NCBI RefSeq assembly: GCF_001570605.1
Contig: NZ_BBXG01000004.1
Location: 372,001-436,000 of the forward strand
DNA length: 64,000 nt
Reading direction: 5' to 3'
Origin: Herbidospora cretacea
GTDB lineage: Bacteria; Actinomycetota; Actinomycetes; Streptosporangiales; Streptosporangiaceae
In this document: positions 60,083-64,000 of the stretch, piece by piece
Numbering within the stretch: the stretch's first letter is position 1
Layout of the letters: every line of letters starts with the position of its first letter
Program-made: the position numbers and the translations under genes
The notes under the pieces: generated by a model
Told to the model about the DNA's origin: nothing
Seen by the model: the letters and a program-made list of their open reading frames with translations, nothing else
Database searches by the model: none

Positions 60083-60087
60083 TGTAT
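60073..60087. promoter_or_regulatory. GntR-type operator at the second gntR promoter
   Basis: TGACGTCTGATGTAT matches the reverse of the 49826 site in its left ten bases and keeps a GTCTGAT centre. It ends 10 bp before a -10 box TACACT (60098-60103) and so overlaps the -35 position of the gntR gene at 60146, suggesting autoregulation and a shared regulon with the ABC-lar operon. Confidence 0.5.
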
Positions 60088-60145
60088 GCCGATCGTTTAC
60101 ACTGGCCGCAGAGCCGCGCGCTGGCTGCGGTCATCTGGAGGGGAC

Positions 60146-60916
60146 ATGTCGGCATCTCAAGAGGCGCTTCTGAACGCCACCCCGTCCCCGGCGTGGACGA
60201 AACGGCCCGCCAACCTGGCCAGGGCCCTGACCGGCGAACTGGTCGACCGCATCGTCCGCGGTGTCCATCCTCCCGGAACCCCGCTGCCCCCGGAACCGGC
60301 GCTCTGCGAGACGTTCTCGGTCAGCCGCACCGTGGTTCGGGAGGCGGTGAAGGTCCTCCAGGAGAAGGGCCTGGTCCAGGTCCGTCAGGGCAGCGGCACG
60401 ATCGTCACCCCTCCGACCGAGTGGAACATGCTCGACGAGCTCGTCCTCAACGCGACCATCGCGCAGGACGACGGCATCGTGGTCCTCGACGACCTGGTCG
60501 TCACCCGGCGGCTGCTGGAGTCGGACATGGCCCACGTCGCCGCCCGGGTCGCCACCGAGGAGACCGTCGAGCGGCTACACGCCCTGGTCGACCGCATGGA
60601 CGAACTCGTCGCCGACCCCGCCGCCTACGCCGACTACGACCGCGCCTTCCACGACACCATCATGCAGGCCTCCGGCAACCGGATCGCGCGGGCGGTCGTC
60701 CGCTCCCTGGAGAGCCAGGTGATCAACACCGCTCGCTACATGGGCCGAACGGAACGGTCCCTTTGCGTGGCCTCCAACCTGGGCCACCGCCGCATCTTCG
60801 AGCGCATCGCCGGACGCGACCCCTCGGGCGCCTCCGAGGCGATGTTCACCCACATCACCGAGGCGTGGCTGGTCCGCCGCACCGGCTCCAGCGAGGCTCC
60901 CCGCCTCCAGCGCTGA
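60146..60916 (+). CDS. GntR regulator, FadR subfamily (second of two)
   Basis: 256 residues: winged helix-turn-helix (about 20-85, LPPEPALCETFSVSRTVVREAV) and FCD domain (about 110-240) with DRAFHDTI and FTHITEAW. The ATG at 60146 has TGGAGGGG 2-9 nt upstream; a frame open further upstream would run through the operator and promoter and is rejected. It is only weakly like the first GntR (48174), so the pair may respond to different ligands. Likely target: the dyads at 49826 and 60073. Confidence 0.85.
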   Translation: MSASQEALLNATPSPAWTKRPANLARALTGELVDRIVRGVHPPGTPLPPEPALCETFSVSRTVVREAVKVLQEKGLVQVRQGSGTIVTPPTEWNMLDELVLNATIAQDDGIVVLDDLVVTRRLLESDMAHVAARVATEETVERLHALVDRMDELVADPAAYADYDRAFHDTIMQASGNRIARAVVRSLESQVINTARYMGRTERSLCVASNLGHRRIFERIAGRDPSGASEAMFTHITEAWLVRRTGSSEAPRLQR

Positions 60917-60960
60917 AAACCTTTGCCTGAGGTATCGGGGAAGCGGACATTTCGGGGGGA

Positions 60961-60982
60961 ATCTCTCTGATCTTGGAGAGAT
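60961..60982. promoter_or_regulatory. Small stem-loop upstream of sodC
   Basis: ATCTCTC (60961-60967) and GAGAGAT (60976-60982) with an 8-nt loop in the 87-bp gap between gntR and sodC. It may be a terminator for gntR, an operator or a leader hairpin for sodC; no T-run. Confidence 0.35.
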
Positions 60983-61003
60983 CGCCACCTGGGGAGACCG
61001 CTG

Positions 61004-61609
61004 ATGCCGTCCAACGCCCGTCTGACCGTGATCGTCCCGCTGGCCGTGGGCGCCGTCATGATCGGTGCTTCCGCGCTGGGAGCCATGAAGCTGGGGCAGG
61101 GCGGCCGGGGCCCGGCCGGCGCCGTGATCAAGGACGTCGAGGGCCGTGCGGTCGGCACCCTCCAGGTGGAGGACGCCGGTGACGGCAAGTCCAAGGTCAC
61201 GGTCTCGGTGACCGGCCTCCCGGCCGGGTACCACGGCTTCCACGTGCACGCCAAGGGCGTCTGCGACCCGCTGTCGAAGGACCCCGCCACGGGTAGCGCC
61301 TTCTTCAGCGCGGGGGGCCACTTCGACCTCGGCTCACACGTGCACGACCACCACACCGGCGACCTGCCCAACCTGCTGGTCGCCGCGGACGGCACCGGAA
61401 CCGCCTCGGCCGTGACCGACCGGTTCCGGGTCGCCCAGCTGTTCGACGCCGACGGCAGCTCGATCATGATCCACGCGCTGGCCGACAACCACTCCAACAT
61501 CCCCGGCCGCTACCAGAACCAGGCGGGCGTGAAGGGCCCCGACGCCGAGACGCTGAAGGCGGGCGACTCCGGTGGCCGCCTCGCCTGCGGCGTGATCACC
61601 AAGGGCTAG
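61004..61609 (+). CDS. sodC: Exported or membrane-anchored Cu/Zn superoxide dismutase
   Basis: 201 residues. An N-terminal hydrophobic segment (about 8-30) directs it across the membrane. The dismutase fold has copper ligands in FHVHAKG, a bridging histidine in GGHFDLG, zinc ligands in HVHDHHTGDLPN and the last copper ligand in IHALADNH; two cysteines (GVCDP, LACGV) form the usual disulfide. It detoxifies superoxide outside the membrane. Co-directional with gntR but with its own leader; converges on the GH95 gene 9 bp away. Link to the sugar pathway is uncertain. Confidence 0.92.
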   Translation: MPSNARLTVIVPLAVGAVMIGASALGAMKLGQGGRGPAGAVIKDVEGRAVGTLQVEDAGDGKSKVTVSVTGLPAGYHGFHVHAKGVCDPLSKDPATGSAFFSAGGHFDLGSHVHDHHTGDLPNLLVAADGTGTASAVTDRFRVAQLFDADGSSIMIHALADNHSNIPGRYQNQAGVKGPDAETLKAGDSGGRLACGVITKG

Positions 61610-61618
61610 ACCGTCAGG

Positions 61619-64000
61619 TCAGACGCCCGTGATGGTCCATTGGTTGTTGGCGTTGGCGTTGGGCGCCCACATCCCCACCGTGGACCCGGCGGTGGCGTTG
61701 CCCATGCCGTCGAGGGCGGTGCCGGTGCCCCGGTTGATGATCTGGTTGCGACCGTTGGAGGCCGCGGCCAGCCGCCACTGCTGGTTGTTGCTCCCGTTCC
61801 AGGCGGACTGGCGGGCGGGGGCGCCGTTGGCGGTGTTGCCGTAGCTGTCGATCACCATGCCGTTGGTGCGGTTGACGATGCGGTACCACCCGCTCCCCAG
61901 GTCGACCAGCTGCCAGTGCAGGTTGGTCGAGCCGTCGGAGGCGCTCCACTGCTTGACGTTGGAGCCGGAGGCGACGTTGCCGCCGCTGTCCAGCGCCAGG
62001 CCGGTGGTCCCGTTGGTGATCCGCACATAGGTCGGGGTCGGGTTCGTCGAGCCCGTCCCGGTGAGGCGGTAGGTGCGCCCGGCCGCGCCGGTGATCTGGA
62101 CGACGTCCGACTCGGGCTTGGTGAAGGTGACCGCCCCGCCCGTCCCGGTGTCGACCACCTGGACGGTGCCGGTGAAGACCGCGTTCCGGACCTTCACCGT
62201 GCCGTCGCGGTCGGGCGTCACCAGGATCTCGGTGGCCTTGCCGGAGCTCCACGTCGTGCCGACGGTGTAGCCGCCGCGTCCGCGCAGCCCGGCCACCTTG
62301 CCGGCGGACCAGGCGGACGGCAGCGCCGGGAGCACGTGCAGCTCGCCGTTGTGGCTCTGGAGCAGCATCTCGGCGATGCCGGAGGTGGCGCCGAAGTTGC
62401 CGTCGATCTGGAACGGCGGGTGCAGGTCGAACATGTTCGGCGCCAGGCGCGACGTGGTGACCAGCAGGCGCAGCAGCGTGTGGGCGCGCGAGCCCTCCTC
62501 CAGCCTCGCCCAGTAGTTGATCTTCCAGGCGAGGGACCAGCCGGTGCCGTCGTCGCCGCGCAGTTCCAGGGTGCGGCGGGCGGCGGTGTGCAGGGCGGGG
62601 GTGCCGCGCTTGGTGATCTGGTTGCTGGGGTGCAGGCCGTAGAGGTGGGACACGTGCCGGTGGTTGGTCTCGGGCTCGATCCAGTCGTACAGCCATTCCA
62701 TGATGTTGCCGCGCGAGCCGGTCTTCATCGGCGCGAGCCGGTCGCGGGCGGCCAGCACCTGGGTGCGGAAGGAGGCGTCCACGCTGAGGACCTGGCTGGC
62801 CTGGGCGACGCCGTTGAACAGGTCCCGCAGGATCTGGTTGTCCATCGTCGGGCCCGCGCAGACGCTCACCCCGTTGTGGTGGCCCAGCTCGGGGGAGTTC
62901 GACGGGTTGGTGACCAGATAGCCCAGGCTGGGCTCCTGGACCAGGGTGTCGAGGAAGAACTGCGCCGCGCCCTTCATCGCCGGGTAGTAGGTGCGCAGGA
63001 AGTCCAGGTCGCCGGTGAAGGTGTAGTGCTCCCAGATCAGCGTGGACAGCCAGGCCCCGCCCGTCTGCCACATCCCCCAGAACGCGCCGTCGACGACTGA
63101 GGTGGCACGCCAGGCGTCGGTGTTGTGGTGGGTGACCCAGCCGCCGGCGTTGTACTGCACCTGGGCGGTGCGGGCGCCGGTGACCGCGAGGTCGCTGATC
63201 ATCCTGAACACGGGGTCGAAGCACTCCGACAGGTTGGTCGTGTCGGCGTGCCAGTAGTTCATCGGCAGGTTGGCGTTGATCGTGTACTTCGAGTCCCACG
63301 AGGGCGTCAGCGAGTCGTTCCAGATGCCCTGGAGGTTGGCCGGCTGGCTGCCCGGCCGGGACGACGAGATGAGCAGGTAGCGGCCGAACTGGAACAGCAG
63401 CGCCGAGAACTGCGGGTCGTTGACGCTGTTGTGCTGGGCGATCCGCACGTCGGTCGGCTGGTCGGCGGCCGACGTCCGGCCCAGGTCCAGGGTGGTGCGG
63501 TTGAACAGCCGCTGGTAGTCGGCCACGTGGCGCGACCGCAGGTCGTCCCACGACCGGGCGGCGGCGGCGTTGAGGTGGCCCCGCGCGATGCCCTGGTAGT
63601 CGCCGCTGACGTCGCGGTAGTTCTTGTAGCTGGAGCCGATCGAGACCAGCACCGTCACGCTGTTGGCCGACCTGACCTGGAGGGTGCCGCCCGAGCTGCT
63701 GACCGTGCCTCCGTCGGCGACGGCCCGCGCCAGGCCGAGGAAGCGGACCTGGCCGGCGATCCCCTCGAAGTCGCCCGAGACGCCGTCGAGCGCCGCGGTC
63801 GCGCCGTCGGGGCTGGAGCGGGTGACCCGCTGGGGGCTGTCGAACGTCGCGGAGAAGCTGATCGACGCGCCCCGGTCGGCGGTGAGCCGGATGGCGATCA
63901 CCTGGTCGGGCGCGCTGGCGAAGATCTCCCGGCGGTAGTTGATCCCGTTCTGGGTGTAGGTGGTCACGGTGGTGGCCGTGGTCAGGTCCAGATAGCGGTT
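61619..64000 (-). CDS. GH95 alpha-L-fucosidase-type enzyme with CBM13 (N-terminus off the window)
   Basis: 793 residues of the C-terminal part are present; the frame is still open at base 64000 (NRYLDLTTATTVTTY), so the start and signal peptide lie beyond the edge. GH95 marks: NLQGIWNDSLTP, TINANLPMNYW (the Asn pair that activates water), WEHYTFTGDLDFL with the general acid Glu, and FQIDGNFGATSGIAEML with the conserved Asp. Residues 650-793 of this fragment are a beta-trefoil CBM13 (NLHW, NNQQW, NNQW). GH95 enzymes remove terminal alpha-1,2-L-fucose or L-galactose by inversion. Together with the two GH141-like enzymes it points to fucose as the cluster's sugar. Confidence 0.87.
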   Translation of the reverse strand, partial: NRYLDLTTATTVTTYTQNGINYRREIFASAPDQVIAIRLTADRGASISFSATFDSPQRVTRSSPDGATAALDGVSGDFEGIAGQVRFLGLARAVADGGTVSSSGGTLQVRSANSVTVLVSIGSSYKNYRDVSGDYQGIARGHLNAAAARSWDDLRSRHVADYQRLFNRTTLDLGRTSAADQPTDVRIAQHNSVNDPQFSALLFQFGRYLLISSSRPGSQPANLQGIWNDSLTPSWDSKYTINANLPMNYWHADTTNLSECFDPVFRMISDLAVTGARTAQVQYNAGGWVTHHNTDAWRATSVVDGAFWGMWQTGGAWLSTLIWEHYTFTGDLDFLRTYYPAMKGAAQFFLDTLVQEPSLGYLVTNPSNSPELGHHNGVSVCAGPTMDNQILRDLFNGVAQASQVLSVDASFRTQVLAARDRLAPMKTGSRGNIMEWLYDWIEPETNHRHVSHLYGLHPSNQITKRGTPALHTAARRTLELRGDDGTGWSLAWKINYWARLEEGSRAHTLLRLLVTTSRLAPNMFDLHPPFQIDGNFGATSGIAEMLLQSHNGELHVLPALPSAWSAGKVAGLRGRGGYTVGTTWSSGKATEILVTPDRDGTVKVRNAVFTGTVQVVDTGTGGAVTFTKPESDVVQITGAAGRTYRLTGTGSTNPTPTYVRITNGTTGLALDSGGNVASGSNVKQWSASDGSTNLHWQLVDLGSGWYRIVNRTNGMVIDSYGNTANGAPARQSAWNGSNNQQWRLAAASNGRNQIINRGTGTALDGMGNATAGSTVGMWAPNANANNQWTITGV

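Noticed and set aside
61640-63100. Long forward open frame opposite the GH95 gene
   Set aside because: Low-complexity Val/Gly/Ala-rich translation with no domain; GH95 and CBM13 motifs are unmistakable on the other strand.

Overview
The window is about 64 kb of very GC-rich DNA with short or overlapping intergenic gaps, frequent GTG starts, several apparently leaderless genes (a -10 box about 7 nt before the start codon), rare TTA codons, and families typical of filamentous actinomycetes (PucR, HutC-type GntR, ROK, SWIM plus DUF6493-like proteins, CBM13-bearing secreted hydrolases). My best guess is a soil actinomycete of the Streptosporangiales type (Nonomuraea/Streptosporangium-like). That is inference from gene content; no marker gene is present. 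I saw no rRNA, tRNA, CRISPR array or intact transposase.

Layout. 0-12.6 kb: a PucR regulator; a secreted GH9 glucanase coupled to a ROK repressor with a dyad operator; a glycosyltransferase remnant; a private trpB-trpA pair ending in its own HutC-type GntR regulator and preceded by two 16-bp dyads; a MerR/membrane protein pair; a HAD phosphatase; an NmrA-type reductase; a MobA-like enzyme with a MoaD-like tail. 12.5-23.8 kb: a four-gene, ATGA-overlapped operon (SWIM zinc-finger protein, giant DUF6493-like protein, 45-codon small ORF, second giant protein), a broken AAA ATPase, a membrane-anchored zincin, and a third giant paralogue behind a copy of the same promoter. 23.8-38 kb: mixed housekeeping and regulatory genes (TrmH, acyltransferase, two-component system, peptidase, MFS, GbsR/MarR, serine hydrolase, GNAT-like acyltransferase, TetR/SDR, DUF4331, VOC).

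38-64 kb: a carbohydrate-use island. Two multi-domain GH43 enzymes face an SGNH esterase and a secreted GH141-like beta-helix enzyme, both with CBM13 tails. These are followed by gntR-larE and a 10-kb operon: sugar ABC transporter (binding lipoprotein plus two permeases, no ATPase), enolase-superfamily dehydratase, a leaderless cytoplasmic GH141-like enzyme, larA, larB, larC and a fuconolactonase-like amidohydrolase. A second GntR, a Cu/Zn superoxide dismutase and a GH95 fucosidase follow.

How it may work (inference): GH95/GH141 enzymes release L-fucose or fucosides, the ABC system imports them, the cytoplasmic GH141 trims them, and lactonase plus dehydratase run an L-fuconate route. LarE/LarB/LarC make the nickel-pincer cofactor for LarA, which either epimerises the sugar acid at C2 or racemises the L-lactate that the known fuconate route yields. 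An identical-type GntR operator at both ends of the operon supports one regulon. This nickel-pincer/fucosidase locus is the most promising new system here; the SWIM/DUF6493-like locus is second.
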